This document shows, one piece after another, positions 1 through 9,821 of a stretch of DNA of 64,000 nucleotides. The stretch covers positions 13,552,539 to 13,616,538 of the forward strand of contig NC_087070.1 in assembly GCF_963678635.1 (NCBI RefSeq), given 5' to 3'. This DNA is from Symsagittifera roscoffensis. Taxonomy: Eukaryota; Xenacoelomorpha; Acoela; Convolutidae. Position numbers and translations under genes: made by a program. A model generated the notes under the pieces. The model worked only from the letters and a program-made list of their open reading frames with translations. It did no database searches and was not told the DNA's origin. Every line of letters starts with the position of its first letter. The first letter of the stretch is position 1.

Positions 1-2
1 AA

Positions 3-836
3 TCACCGTTTGAAGCACATTTTGGTAGATTACCAAAAACGGAGTTTAAAATTATACGAGATAAATTTGTAGAATTCTCTGATCATTTAGATAAGCAGCA
101 TCTGGAGAGGTCGGCATTAACTGCAAACCAACTCAAGAAGAGGATTGACCAATCTCGGGATTCTCTAAAGATCGTCAAAAAAGGGCAGAAAAGCAAGGAT
201 GTCAGTCCTCTCTTCAAACAGGCCAGTATGTCGACACAGGAGAGAAACAGAGCAAGAAATCTCCGGAACCTGTTAGAGGCTAACGCAAACTGGAATGCAG
301 AGCGGCGTAGATATGACGGACCCAGCCTCACACAATTAGTGGACACCACAAGTACAATTGACCCCGAGTTGCGAAAGGAGCTTCTTTACTCATGGGAAAA
401 GGGATTTGTTGAGGACAAACCAAAGGGGTCGGAGTGGAACAGCCACAACCTCAGTCGCAGAGACGAGACAAGAAAAAGTGGGGCGGCACTGACAAAACCG
501 TTCAAAGGGAAGGTTGCTTTCGATTCGTCAAAAACAGTGACAACAGCTGCAGGAGCAGTATACCGAAAAAGTGATCTGGTAAAGTTGCCGAGTTCCCCTA
601 CGAAGATACCCAAGGAAGGGACAAACCAAAAGGAGAAGGCGAAGAGTCCATCAGAGGAGCCAAAGAGTAAACACCAGAAGAAAGATGACGAACTATTTGA
701 GGACACGATATCAGAAGAGGAGGAATGGAACATACCGAGGGAACAGGCAAAGGACCTGTTTCAAGACAGCGAGACTGGCTGTCGTAACATCGCGGGACAC
801 ACTGTTGGTGGGGGACTCAACCTAGCAATAAAGTGA
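3..836 (+). pseudogene. Ty3/gypsy integrase C-terminal fragment with pol tail
   Basis: The frame is open from the left window edge (codon at 3) to a TGA at 834-836, about 277 codons. The first residues read SPFEAHFGRLPKTEF, the motif that follows the catalytic core in the integrase of mag-like Ty3/gypsy elements. A charged helical stretch of about 70 residues follows, then a Lys/Glu/Ser-rich low-complexity tail. The catalytic core and everything upstream lie outside the window. After the stop the same frame stays open past 950, and then the pol tail continues in the next frame (949-1527). This copy therefore has at least one nonsense codon and one frameshift. Family assignment rests on the short conserved motif plus the typical pol ending downstream. 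I am confident that it is retroelement-derived and less sure of the clade. Confidence 0.7.
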
Positions 837-948
837 GCAAAGCCGAATCTCGGGGGTCCAAAGACAGTGGGACCGAAAACACAAGAGCAGGTGGAGTTAA
901 ACCCGTTAGGGGACTCGCAGGATAAAAGAGATCGAACACTTAAATCCA

Positions 949-1527
949 ATGGGAAAGATAAAAAAGAAAGCTGCTGTAACAGCAGAAGAAGTCACTGATC
1001 CAGGACAAACAGAAACGGTGGATCAAGCTGATCAACCAGGCAGTTTGAGCACCAAAATTGGACAGTCTAGGAAGCGCATAACAAGGGACACCTCACCTAG
1101 TTCAATCTTGAATGCGTTCCAAAAACAGGACATGGGAGACGAGGAACAGCAAAGCCTCGCCGATCAAGTGTTGACTAGAGGTCTGCAAAGAACGGCGGAC
1201 GAAATTATTAAATCGAGAAAGGAAAATCAGACAGAAACTACAGGCGAACACGGATCTCCATCAGGAATTTCGGACGACTCAGTCGTAGACGATCAAGGGA
1301 GTGCGAGCGTGAGGCGTAGTAAGCGAACCATGAAAAACCAGGGGCCTAAAAGACTGGGCAGCCCAGTCAATTATTCGGATAAATACATTAGCGCGGACAA
1401 AGAAGCAGACAATAATCCGATGGAAACCCGACTGAAGCTTTTAGAACGCCATTTGTTCGTAAGAAGTTTGGTTATGCCGCTTTGGATACGACACAACCGT
1501 GGAGCACGCAGTGGAAAGTGCCGTTAG
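949..1527 (+). pseudogene. C-terminal tail of the same gypsy pol polyprotein
   Basis: This 192-codon frame is rich in Lys, Glu, Ser and Thr. Near residues 124-145 it has a basic RRSKR motif followed by GPKRLGSPVNYSDKY. That Arg/Ser/Lys-then-RYGSP-like signature closes many Ty3/gypsy pol proteins. It lies 112 bp after the stop of the upstream fragment but in a different frame, which is best read as a small indel around 940-955. No catalytic domain is present. The first ATG (949) is probably not a real start, because the frame is open upstream from 910. Confidence 0.55.
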
Positions 1528-1689
1528 AAGTTGAAAAACACTCAAAATAGAAAGAAGAAATCGGGAAAAACTTATAGTAAAAACTCAAAAACCTTCATGC
1601 ATCAATGGGACCACAAAAACTGAGCTGAAAAACTCGTAGTATTGTTATTTAAAAATTTTTATATGTATTAGATAAAATTTTATTGGTCC

Positions 1690-2010
1690 CTGGGGGAATT
1701 TGGTACTGCAGCATCCGCAGTACGTAGCCTTGAGGACAGTTTGCTAGCTACTGCATCTGCAGTTAACATATGTGCTAACTATATTTATTATGCTATTATT
1801 ATGTAAGAGTGGTCAAGGCCATTTGGTGTTACTAAAACGTTATAGATGAGTTGGTCAGTGTTTCATATTTGAAGCTATAAAACAGTAACCAAATCTCAGC
1901 TACTAACTTCGTTAACAAGACAAGATCAAGAACAGTAAATTAACAGTATCTCTTCTTACTTTTATTCCACAACACGCTACGCAGTTTAGGAATATCACAA
2001 CAATTTAGCA
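1690..2010 (+). repeat. Probable 3' LTR of the left gypsy fragment
   Basis: The stretch after the pol tail has features of an LTR. A G-rich tract resembling a polypurine tract (CCTGGGGGAA, about 1690-1699) comes first. Two short palindromes follow (GTACTGC/GCAGTAC around 1703-1723, and ACTGC/GCAGT around 1749-1762). A TATA-like CTATAAAAC sits near 1875. No second copy is in the window, so the ends are estimates. Confidence 0.4.
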
Positions 2011-2179
2011 TCTATCTTCCGTTGAGGAAACAGACACCTTCCATTTTGCCGTAACCGATCTCACCGTGAGGAGGCCGATAAGACCCTCAAACTGTGACCG
2101 AAGTGGGATTCGAAACCACGATCTAAGAACCCACACCGCCCTTGATTTTCTGATAAAACTCCTTTCCAATGAGTTCCAG

Positions 2180-2357
2180 TTAAATCGGGCTCGTACTTTG
2201 TAGACTTGTGTTCTCCTGTGAAGATTGGGCGCCACAACATTTCCAGAGAGTGCATACCCCCCTTCGCAGACGAGTTCGAGGACCAGGGCAGATATGGGCC
2301 GGGGTGGATCCGATTTGACGCCAACAACCCGTACCACATACTCAGAGAGGAGTACAG
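2180..2357 (+). CDS. Polycystin exon 1 in window (TOP domain start)
   Basis: The frame reads ...SPVKIGRHNISREC... then YGPGWIRFDANNPYHIL, and ends in AG before gtaatg (phase 2). The 3' border is clear. The acceptor is uncertain: an in-frame TGA at 2170-2172 bounds it, and the AG at 2178-2179 or at 2222-2223 could be used. Confidence 0.65.
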
Positions 2358-4886
2358 GTAATGAGCAGAGCGATGAAATGTTTGACAGTTTAGATCAACA
2401 AGTAGTTCCTAATTTTCTATGATCAGTAAAAGTTTTCGTACTTCTGTCGTCATCCAGTTCAAGGTCTGTAACTCTTATCTTCAGGTACGTGAATGCAGAA
2501 GAAATCGATGGGGCTACCTTCTGGGGCGAGTCAGCTTTCTACCCGGGTGGGGGATTCCTCGTGCACTTGGATGGAAACGTCGAGGACTCTACCAAGAAAC
2601 TGCAGAACCTCAAGAACGAGAAATTCATCGACCGTTACACTAGGTTCGCGTCATTTTATTCTTCTCTTTTGTTTCTATTCAATGTTGAATTTTTCAGCGG
2701 AATTTACTATCAGTAATTTATAACGAACTGCAGAAGGAAAGATTTAAGAGTCATCCACAGCGAAAACAATCATAGCGATTTTCTTTAAGTAGCGTTATTA
2801 CTCCTTCACCCCCCCCCCCCCCCCCTCCATCCCATCCATCATAATCTCAATCTTGCTACACTCCTCAAAAAACACCTATTTAAGCTGCTTTTAACACCTA
2901 CCTTGTTTTTTCTTCACTTCTAGAGCAGTGTTCCATGAGTTCGCCGTTTACAACCCGACGTTCAATCTGTTCGCGGTGGTGACGATGGTAGCCGAGTTCC
3001 GAGCATCTTCGGGAGTGTTCGCATACTACTATTGTGACCCCCTCAGACTCATAATGTACCATGGACCAACAGCACCCTACCAGGTTTAAATTAGTGTCAA
3101 CATTTCATATGCACTGTCAATTAAGATATTCTATACTCTTCCAAACATAGTTTCCTTGTTTCCAGAAACCGCTTTGCGGCATATTCTGAATTTGACACTG
3201 AGTTGAAAACTGAAGCATGATTATTGCAATGTTTTTAAGGACTGTAAGTTCAGAAAAGGTAGAAGTAGAGAACTTTGAAAGATCTGCGTCGTTCAAGGCG
3301 CACAGGATTTATGTTTTGAAAGAAACCTCTTTGTTTCGAAAGTCATTTTAAAAAGATATTAATAAAAATAGAGAAGTCAGTTTCCAATATTTGGGTTGTT
3401 TCTGCATCAAAATAAACTCCCTTTTCTTCTTGTTTATAATCATAGTTTTCTTCTACCTCAGATCCTGGTGCAAGTGGGACTGGGCATCTTCTTGGCTGTG
3501 TTCCTTGTTAGAGATGGGAGGCGCATCTACAAACAGAGGAAGGAGTTCTTCAAGAAAACCTGGAACTTACTCGACGCACTCATCGATCTGCTGGGTATGA
3601 GGAGTTCATTTTTACAACAATGTTAAAGAGAAAGAGCAAGCGAATGTATCTCACAAACTGACGTGTCACTTGACTTCAGGCATCCTGACTATTGTGGTGT
3701 TTCTGTACCGCTACACGAAGACGGAGGAGGCGATGAGCAGAGTGTCGTTGGTGGGGGGCAGACAGTTCGTCAACCTCAACTACTTAGTCAGCGTCTCATT
3801 CGTTAGTACTCCTGCACACAAAATACAAAACCGTTTCAGGAAATATTTTGATGTGTAATTGATGAAGACTTGCATATTTTGTTTCCCTGCTCGTCAGGTG
3901 TTCCTGATGATTCTGGGCTCGATCTGTTTCGTGTCCACCATCCGATTCCTCAAGATCCTCAACTTCAACAAGAAGATCTCCATGTTCCGTGACGTCATAG
4001 TCACCTGCAGACACGACATCGCCTCCTTCTCCATCATGTTCGTCGTGCTGCAGGCCGGTCAGTCAGCAAACCAATGTCATTTTACTTCAAAAAAGTGGCG
4101 TGTAATTACGACCAAAGTTTCTGTCAAACTATTTGGCTCATATGGCTCATATAATTAAATGGCCAGAGTTAAATGGCTCATATAATTGTTTGAAAGAGAT
4201 GCTTGTCTATGTTGAGGTTGGCGAGGGGTTCACTTGACTTGACTTGAGTGACCATTTCAGGCTTCGTGACTATGGCCTACTTGTTCTTCGGCAACTTCCT
4301 GGTGAGGTACCGGACAGTGTTCCAGACACAGCAGTCGCTGTTCAACATGCTGCTTGGCAAGTTCTCCTTCCAGGACCTGATCGAAGTGGACGAGGCTCTA
4401 GCCGGCATGTTCTTCATGAGCTACTCCAACTGCATGCTCATAGTCACCATGAACATATTCGTCGTCATTCTAGGTACATACACATACAGCCCCCCATCTT
4501 TACCTCCCCTTGTAACGAATGGTTCCACGAAATTAGGTAGAACCAATTATACTTTGTGTAATGGCCATCTACCAGACTGAAAAAGAAAAAAGTAATATCT
4601 TTTTTTTGGCTCAAATGTGATTCGCAGACGATTGGTTGTTTGTTTCTATTTTTGCCTTGACGTAGTCAGACGCAATGAAGAACATGATGGTATATAGAGT
4701 ATTGTACTTGTTCCATCTCTTCCCCCCCCCCCCTTCTGTTCAGATGCATCTGTGGGAGATGTGAATGAGGGACTGGCTGAGAAGAGCAACGAGTACGAGA
4801 TCATCAGCTTCATGTTGGGCAGAGTGAAGTACTGGGTGAAGGACACTGTGGGCACGGCCAAACAGACAGTCCACGACATCAGTTAG
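2180..4886 (+). CDS. Polycystin-1-like / TRPP-family channel gene, 3' part (8 exons)
   Basis: Eight exons with consensus GT/AG borders and compatible phases encode the PKD_channel region. They are about 2180-2357, 2485-2643, 2924-3083, 3462-3594, 3680-3801, 3898-4057, 4261-4473 and 4744-4881 (or 4886). Exons 1-3 give the extracellular polycystin (TOP) domain, ending in TRAVFHEFAVYNPTFNLF, a hallmark of PKD2/PKD1L proteins. Exons 4-5 give S2-S3, exon 6 the S4-like segment (FLKILNFNKKISMF) and the start of S5, exon 7 the end of S5, the pore (MLLGKF) and S6. Exon 8 gives a SNEYE...FMLGRVKYW motif typical of PKD1-like C-termini. The product would be a membrane cation-channel subunit. The filter position reads Leu-Gly-Lys where PKD2 has Leu-Gly-Asp, which favours the PKD1-like side. 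The 5' exons (GPS/PLAT or N-terminal region) are not seen upstream, where a gypsy element lies. Exon 8 is either followed by a GT donor at 4882 or ends at the in-frame TAG at 4884-4886. Confidence 0.85.
2485..2643 (+). CDS. Polycystin exon 2 (TOP domain)
   Basis: It follows a cttatcttcag acceptor and ends before gttcgc. It encodes GATFWGESAFYPGGGFLVHL, the counterpart of the WG..YSGAGY stretch of polycystin-2, and DRYTR at its end. Phases join exons 1 and 3 without a break. Confidence 0.85.
   Translation, partial: VRECRRNRWGYLLGRVSFLPGWGIPRALGWKRRGLYQETAEPQEREIHRPLH
2809..2825 (+). repeat. C homopolymer in intron 2
   Basis: Seventeen consecutive C residues in the intron upstream of exon 3. 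The length may vary or be misassembled. Confidence 0.9.
2924..3083 (+). CDS. Polycystin exon 3 (end of TOP domain)
   Basis: Acceptor ttcacttctag, donor gtttaa. It encodes AVFHEFAVYNPTFNLFAVV, the strongest family signature in the gene, followed by the pre-S2 segment with FAYYYCDPLRL. Confidence 0.9.
3462..3594 (+). CDS. Polycystin exon 4 (S2 to S3)
   Basis: Acceptor ctacctcag, donor gtatga. It encodes the hydrophobic S2 (ILVQVGLGIFLAVFLV), a basic linker and the TWNLLDALIDLL start of S3, matching the FWN.LD motif of polycystins. Confidence 0.9.
3680..3801 (+). CDS. Polycystin exon 5 (S3 and S3-S4 linker)
   Basis: Acceptor tgacttcag, donor gttagt. It encodes ILTIVVFLYRY and the linker up to NLNYLVSVSF. 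Confidence 0.85.
3898..4057 (+). CDS. Polycystin exon 6 (S4 and start of S5)
   Basis: Acceptor ctcgtcag, donor gtcagt. It encodes the S4-like FLKILNFNKKISMF, then CRHDIASFSIMFVVLQAG, which opens S5. Confidence 0.9.
4261..4473 (+). CDS. Polycystin exon 7 (S5 end, pore, S6)
   Basis: Acceptor accatttcag, donor gtacat. It encodes GFVTMAYLFFGNF, the pore segment SLFNMLLGKFSF and S6 (ending in MNIFVVIL). The filter reads Leu-Gly-Lys. Confidence 0.9.
4744..4886 (+). CDS. Polycystin exon 8 (post-S6), possibly terminal
   Basis: The acceptor is preceded by a 12-C polypyrimidine tract (4722-4733). It encodes post-S6 residues with SNEYEIISFMLGRVKYW. It ends either at a gttagt donor (4882) or by running on to the in-frame TAG at 4884-4886. 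Confidence 0.75.
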
Positions 4887-4887
4887 T

Positions 4888-5754
4888 ACACTACACTGCA
4901 CTGCACTACACAAACCCCATGCTTCTCAAGAGAATGTTCTAGAACAATGCAATCAAACTACTCCTCCTGTCCTAGCAGTCATAGGGGAGATGATATACTA
5001 TACTGGAGGGGTTAGGTGCTCAATCAATTCAATAGAAAAAAAAGCAAAGTGTTTCTTATCATGTTTTGGCAGAGAGAACAGTTTGCTCTGCTCGCAAACG
5101 TTTTCCAGTTCTAATTTTTTTTTAAAGAAAGCTTTTTCACGACTTTCGCATCTGTGTTTTTTTTCGGGCTCTCCATCCCACAAGTTTTTTTTCGACAGCA
5201 ATCTCATTTTTTTTAAAAGCCTCGGGTGCAAAAAAGCCGCTTTGTTGAAAAACAAATCGCGAAATGTGGTTGCGGGTAGTAGAAACTAGCCCCGCAAGTA
5301 AAACTAGCCTCTGAAAACAAAAAACATTTTTTTCTCCTAAAATGATACTCGATAGATTTTAGAAATTTTCTCATGATTTGTTAAGAATCCATTTTAAAAA
5401 AGTGAAAAAATTCATTATGGGTTATAATGGATTTTTGCGGTTTAAAATATTGTCCATTTAATCGATTCCCATGTTATGCTCAGACCACAAAAATGGACTA
5501 AAAGTGGATTTAATTCCTTTTTTCGCAAAAACATAAATCATTATATTTCATTTGACATCCAATATAATGAATTATATAGTAAATAGAAGATCACATTAAA
5601 ATGGATTTTTTCCCCTTTGTGTTTATTTGCGTCGTGCAAAATTTTGCAAGAAATTTATTTATAATTTGAGTAATGCGAGAAGCTTGCAAAGCGAGTGTAC
5701 GGCCTACTCCATTTCTAACCTGAACTCAAATTGTAAAAAGAGTCCGTTAACTTC
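4888..5754. other. Non-coding stretch downstream of the polycystin exons
   Basis: The region is AT-rich with homopolymer runs, and short variants of AATGGATTTT recur between about 5390 and 5610. No exon with polycystin similarity or other convincing coding frame was seen. It is either a long intron or the 3' flank. Confidence 0.5.
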
Positions 5755-5993
5755 TCCGCCCTCTCCCCCTTAAAGTTTGCACCTTTGCTCCAGTACAACC
5801 CCCTCGTCCCAACGTTTGCCCTTTGCCCCCCCCCCCTCTCCCCACTTGAACCACCAAACCCGCCCACCTGACCACCTGAGACATTCCCACCTGAGCCAAA
5901 ACCCATCTGAACCTCCCTCCCCTCACCTGAATTAGCCCCCTCCTGAAATAGCCCGCACTTGAATCAACACCCCCTCCCCCTCGCCACATTAGG
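5755..5993. repeat. C-rich low-complexity tract next to the gap
   Basis: An irregular repeat of CACCTGA-like words and C runs. Its composition probably explains the assembly gap that follows. Confidence 0.75.
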
Positions 5994-6193
5994 NNNNNNN
6001 NNNNNNNNNNNNNNNNNNNNNNNNNNNNNNNNNNNNNNNNNNNNNNNNNNNNNNNNNNNNNNNNNNNNNNNNNNNNNNNNNNNNNNNNNNNNNNNNNNNN
6101 NNNNNNNNNNNNNNNNNNNNNNNNNNNNNNNNNNNNNNNNNNNNNNNNNNNNNNNNNNNNNNNNNNNNNNNNNNNNNNNNNNNNNNNNNNNNN
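5994..6193. other. Assembly gap, 200 N
   Basis: Exactly 200 N, a round number that suggests a gap of unknown true size. The left boundary of array A is hidden here. Confidence 0.97.
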
Positions 6194-6516
6194 GTTTTGC
6201 GTTTGGCAGTATGTTTGTTTCAGGTGTTGATGGTGATGTTTCTTTTTGAGTTGTGATTTAGGCTGTGCTTGTTGGTTTTTGAGTTGTGATGGGGGCTGTG
6301 CTTGCTGGTCTGTTGGTGGAGTTTAGCTCTTTTGCAAAGTTCTCGGGGGTGCATTGTATGCAGAAGAACTCAACGTAATAAAATTTGCTGCTCGCTACAT
6401 GAGACATGGATGTAATCTTTGCAAATGACACACCATATGCCTTTTTTTTGGAGGTGGCGTCTACAAATATGGCAGTGCGTTTGATCGGCCATAATTTGGC
6501 AGCGAGGAGGGTAAAT

Positions 6517-7059
6517 TTATGGTGAATATCTACAAGTTAGCTGAGTGAGCAACAAACTGAAAATTTTATTACCATAAAAAGAAAATTGAATACCATCTTT
6601 ACAAAACATATAAGCACTAAAACTAACATTTAGATTAGGTGAAATAATTCGGATTTTTGAGTTGTAAAATGTATTAGTAAGGCGAAACAAAGAGTTATTT
6701 AGAGCACCAAGTTTTCTGTTTGTGAAGTGATTGTTTGCAGAGAGGATGGTTTTGGGGATAATTAGCACATTAGGGACAAACTTATGAATTATCAATTTTA
6801 TTAAAAATCTCCAATCATTAGCAAAGTCTGAAACTGTAGATGAGTTATCATTAAATCCGGCTACTATAGTAACACAGTTCAGTTTCTGCGAGGTATAGCG
6901 CGAGACAGTAGCGGCAAGGTCGGCTAGCTTTGCACCTCTGTACGAGTGAACCGTGGCTCCGACATCTTTAGCGCTGCCGTACTTGGTCCTTGAGGTTCCT
7001 ATTACTAGTTTCCTGCTCCACTTGGGTAGCAACTTCGGCCTGTACTTCGTCACGGACAT
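6517..7059 (-). CDS. SGNH-hydrolase-like protein, 180 aa, array unit A1
   Basis: The ATG at 7059 is preceded directly by in-frame TAG and TGA, so it is the first possible start. The protein has the block order of the SGNH/GDSL hydrolase fold. A strand plus VIGTSR (block I, Ser23 in the nucleophile position with Thr where Asp is usual) comes first. Then come Gly42 (block II), GFND at 68-71 (block III, Asn70) and KDGIQFSFYGN near the end (block V). In block V Asp155 is kept, but the catalytic His position (158) is Gln. Hydrolytic activity is therefore doubtful. The fold could instead serve in binding, as in the esterase-like modules of some retrotransposon ORF1 proteins. It is downstream of nothing recognisable in its own unit and is followed on the minus strand by gag-like remnants. 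Family assignment comes from motif order only. Confidence 0.6.
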   Translation of the reverse strand: MSVTKYRPKLLPKWSRKLVIGTSRTKYGSAKDVGATVHSYRGAKLADLAATVSRYTSQKLNCVTIVAGFNDNSSTVSDFANDWRFLIKLIIHKFVPNVLIIPKTILSANNHFTNRKLGALNNSLFRLTNTFYNSKIRIISPNLNVSFSAYMFCKDGIQFSFYGNKIFSLLLTQLTCRYSP

Positions 7060-8383
7060 TCACTAAACAGGGTACAATAAAGAGAAAACAAGAGAAAGAA
7101 TAGATTGTAAAATGGTTTGTAGAGAGTTGGATTTGAAAAACAAATACCAAAAAGAAATGAAAGCGATTACAACCTGGTCTTTCAGGGTTGGAGGTTCCGT
7201 GGGGATGTCAATTTTCCTTCAGAGCGGCGGCAGGTAAATATGCAGACCTGTGTATCGACCCCATAAAAATTTTAGTTGGGACTGAGCTTATCGATAGGAT
7301 CAATTTTCCTTACTGAGGGTGTGACAGCTGAGTTTGTAATGTGATGACCTATCAATTCTTATTCCTTTTTTGCAAGTCTACTTTTCTACAAGTTCAGGAC
7401 CATGATCTCTTTATCATGTTTTTTTCCAGAATTTTCTCGACCAGTGCGATGTGTTCGATTTTGCATCCTTTCGATTTAACTAAGATATCGCCGATGAAGA
7501 CGTGGGCAGACGATAATTTATGTAGGATAGGGACCAATCATTGATGGACGGCAGCCTCAAATCACGTTAATTGACGCATGGATCGTTCCTCCATTGGAGC
7601 GAAGTGTTGCGGTCATCTTCCCTATCAGCTTCAATAAATTGTTTTCTTAATCCCTGAATAAATTGTCCTCAGGATCTATCGGCTGGAGCTATACACCCTG
7701 CTCTACGTTTAAGTTCTCCAAGTGTAAAAAGTAAAATTTCATAATGACGATCTGCTCTCGATCCAAACTTGGATGGATTTCCCCTTAATCTTAAGCGCTA
7801 AACTTGCACCAGCTACCCTCAGTTCTTCTTCCTTTTTCTTAATTGACACAAAGATGTAATCATTCGAGCTATCCGGATCCTAACCGTTGGATACTTCATG
7901 TCAGTCGTTTACCCATCCGTCGGAGCTTTCGTATTAAGACGTTCTCTCGCCCTGGTCTTGGTAAGTATCTTCCTCCGTCCACTTTCGGCCTCTACATGTG
8001 CTCTCATAGTTCCTTTTTTTACAAAATTTTTGCCGGCGCCTCTCAATATTTTCTGTCTTAAACCCGCTCTGATCGCAATTGAAACACTTCCGTTCCCTAC
8101 TGCCGCGTTTTTTTCCTCTAAATGACCCCCATGTCCGCCCCGCTGGAAGAGTCTACGATATCCACTTTGGATTGCGCTCACTGGCTCCGTTTTTATCTGT
8201 AACGCTCCCACCGGCGCCGTATCTAGCCCCTCACTTGATACTTTGTATTTCTTGTACTATTTGCGCCCTCGTTCATATGATAGCGCAATTCGGTAAAACT
8301 CATTCGGGGTTTTGGTAGATGGCCATAGCTACGTTTGCACCTCTTTGTTTGCAATGGTAACGATGAATATAACTAGTAGTATC

Positions 8384-8638
8384 CTACGATCCAGTGTTCC
8401 CAAATCGCACCGAGCTGCAAATCCGTTGAGTAAGGAATGTTATTTTCCAACGTCTCGCCGTCCCCCAAGATACGTTTAGGAAAAGTAATCCTTTTGTTTT
8501 CTCGTCTGAAAGGCAGCCAATGGCGGCAGATATTTTGCCTGTACTCATTAGTTTATCGATTTGCTTAACTTCCTCGTTTACTTCGGACTTCTTCCGTTCT
8601 GGATGTCTAATTTGGAGAAGATCGTCTAATAGGTCCAT
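8384..8638 (-). CDS. 84-codon ORF of unknown function, unit A1
   Basis: A charged N-terminus (RHPERKKSEVNEEVKQIDKL) is followed by GKISAAIGCLSDEKTKGLL. I do not recognise it. It lies between the SGNH ORF and the knuckle-like stretch and is repeated in five units. After about residue 66 an adjacent frame reads on for longer (GDGETLENNIPYSTDLQLG), so the listed end may result from a frameshift. Confidence 0.3.
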   Translation of the reverse strand: MDLLDDLLQIRHPERKKSEVNEEVKQIDKLMSTGKISAAIGCLSDEKTKGLLFLNVSWGTARRWKITFLTQRICSSVRFGNTGS

Positions 8639-9278
8639 GAAGTTTTGCGGCGGTTTAGTGTTTTAGAATTTGATCCGTTTGTTTCTGATTTAGTTTTGGG
8701 GAGCAGCAGATTTGGGAGAGTCATTGCTGTTTTCATTGCGACGTTAGAATTTGTGTTGCTTCTACTAATGAGAACAGCTGCTGGTTCAGTAATTCTATGA
8801 ATTGGAAACCGGGCTTGTTCTTGCTTAGATTTATGAAGCGCGGCTTCCAGCTAACGACTTTTTTTATATGTCGTTTTTTTATTTTCAAGTTCTTGGTCGA
8901 TAAATTTCCAGTGATCGAAGGGGCTGTAAAAGTTGCTGGGGGTGATGGATAAATTGTTTTGCGTTTGGCAGTATGTTTGTTTCAGGTGTTGATGGTGGTG
9001 TTTCTTTTTGAGTTGTGATTTAGGCTGTGCTTGTTGGTTTTTGAGTTGTGATGGGGGCTGTGCTTGCTGGTCTGTTGGTGGAGTTTAGCTCTTTTGCAAA
9101 GTTCTCGGGGGTGCATTGTATGCAGAAGAACTCAACGTAATAAAATTTGCTGCTCGCTACATGAGACATGGATGTAATCTTTGCAAATGACACACCATAT
9201 GCCTTCTTTTTGGAGGTGGCGTCTACAAATATGGCAGTGCGTTTGATCGGCCATAATTTGGCAGCGAGGAGGGTAAAT

Positions 9279-9821
9279 TTATGGTGAATATCTACAAGTT
9301 AGCTGAGTGAGCAACAAACTGAAAATTTTATTACCATAAAAAGAAAATTGAATACCATCTTTACAAAACATATAAGCACTAAAACTAACATTTAGATTGG
9401 GTGAAATAATTCGGATTTTTGAGTTGTAAAATGTATTAGTAAGGCGATACAAAGAGTTATTTAGAGCACCAAGTTTTCTGTTTGTGAAGTGATTGTTTGC
9501 AGAGAGGATGGTTTTGGGGATAATTAGCACATTAGGGACAAACTTATGAATTATCAATTTTATTAAAAACCTCCAATCATTAGCAAAGTCTGAAACGGTA
9601 GATGAGTTATCATTAAATCCGGCTACTATAGTAACACAGTTCAGTTTCTGCGAGGTATAGCGCGAGACAGTAGCGGCAAGGTCGGCTAGCTTTGCACCTC
9701 TGTACGAGTGAACCGTGGCTCCGACATCTTTAGCGCTGCCGTACTTGGTCCTTGAGGTTCCTATTACTAGTTTCCTGCTCCACTTGGGTAGCAACTTCGG
9801 CCTGTACTTCGTCACGGACAT
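9279..9821 (-). CDS. SGNH-hydrolase-like protein, unit A2
   Basis: Same 180-codon frame as the unit A1 copy, with Phe125 changed to Tyr. The Gln at the catalytic His position is conserved. Confidence 0.6.
   Translation of the reverse strand: MSVTKYRPKLLPKWSRKLVIGTSRTKYGSAKDVGATVHSYRGAKLADLAATVSRYTSQKLNCVTIVAGFNDNSSTVSDFANDWRFLIKLIIHKFVPNVLIIPKTILSANNHFTNRKLGALNNSLYRLTNTFYNSKIRIISPNLNVSFSAYMFCKDGIQFSFYGNKIFSLLLTQLTCRYSP

Noticed and set aside
2095-2135. Minus-strand GGTTTCGAATCCCAC resembles a tRNA T-arm/B-box
   Set aside because: No A-box, D-arm or acceptor stem pairs with it at the right distance, so a tRNA gene is not supported. A tRNA-derived SINE fragment remains possible but unproven.
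4990-5289. 99-codon plus-strand frame after the polycystin exons
   Set aside because: It has Ser/Phe/Lys-rich homopolymer-driven composition, no family match and no splice context. Most likely chance.
7843-8318. Several plus-strand frames of 60-100 codons repeated in the 2.76-kb units
   Set aside because: They are antisense to the gag-like and knuckle-like minus-strand remnants and have no recognisable motif.
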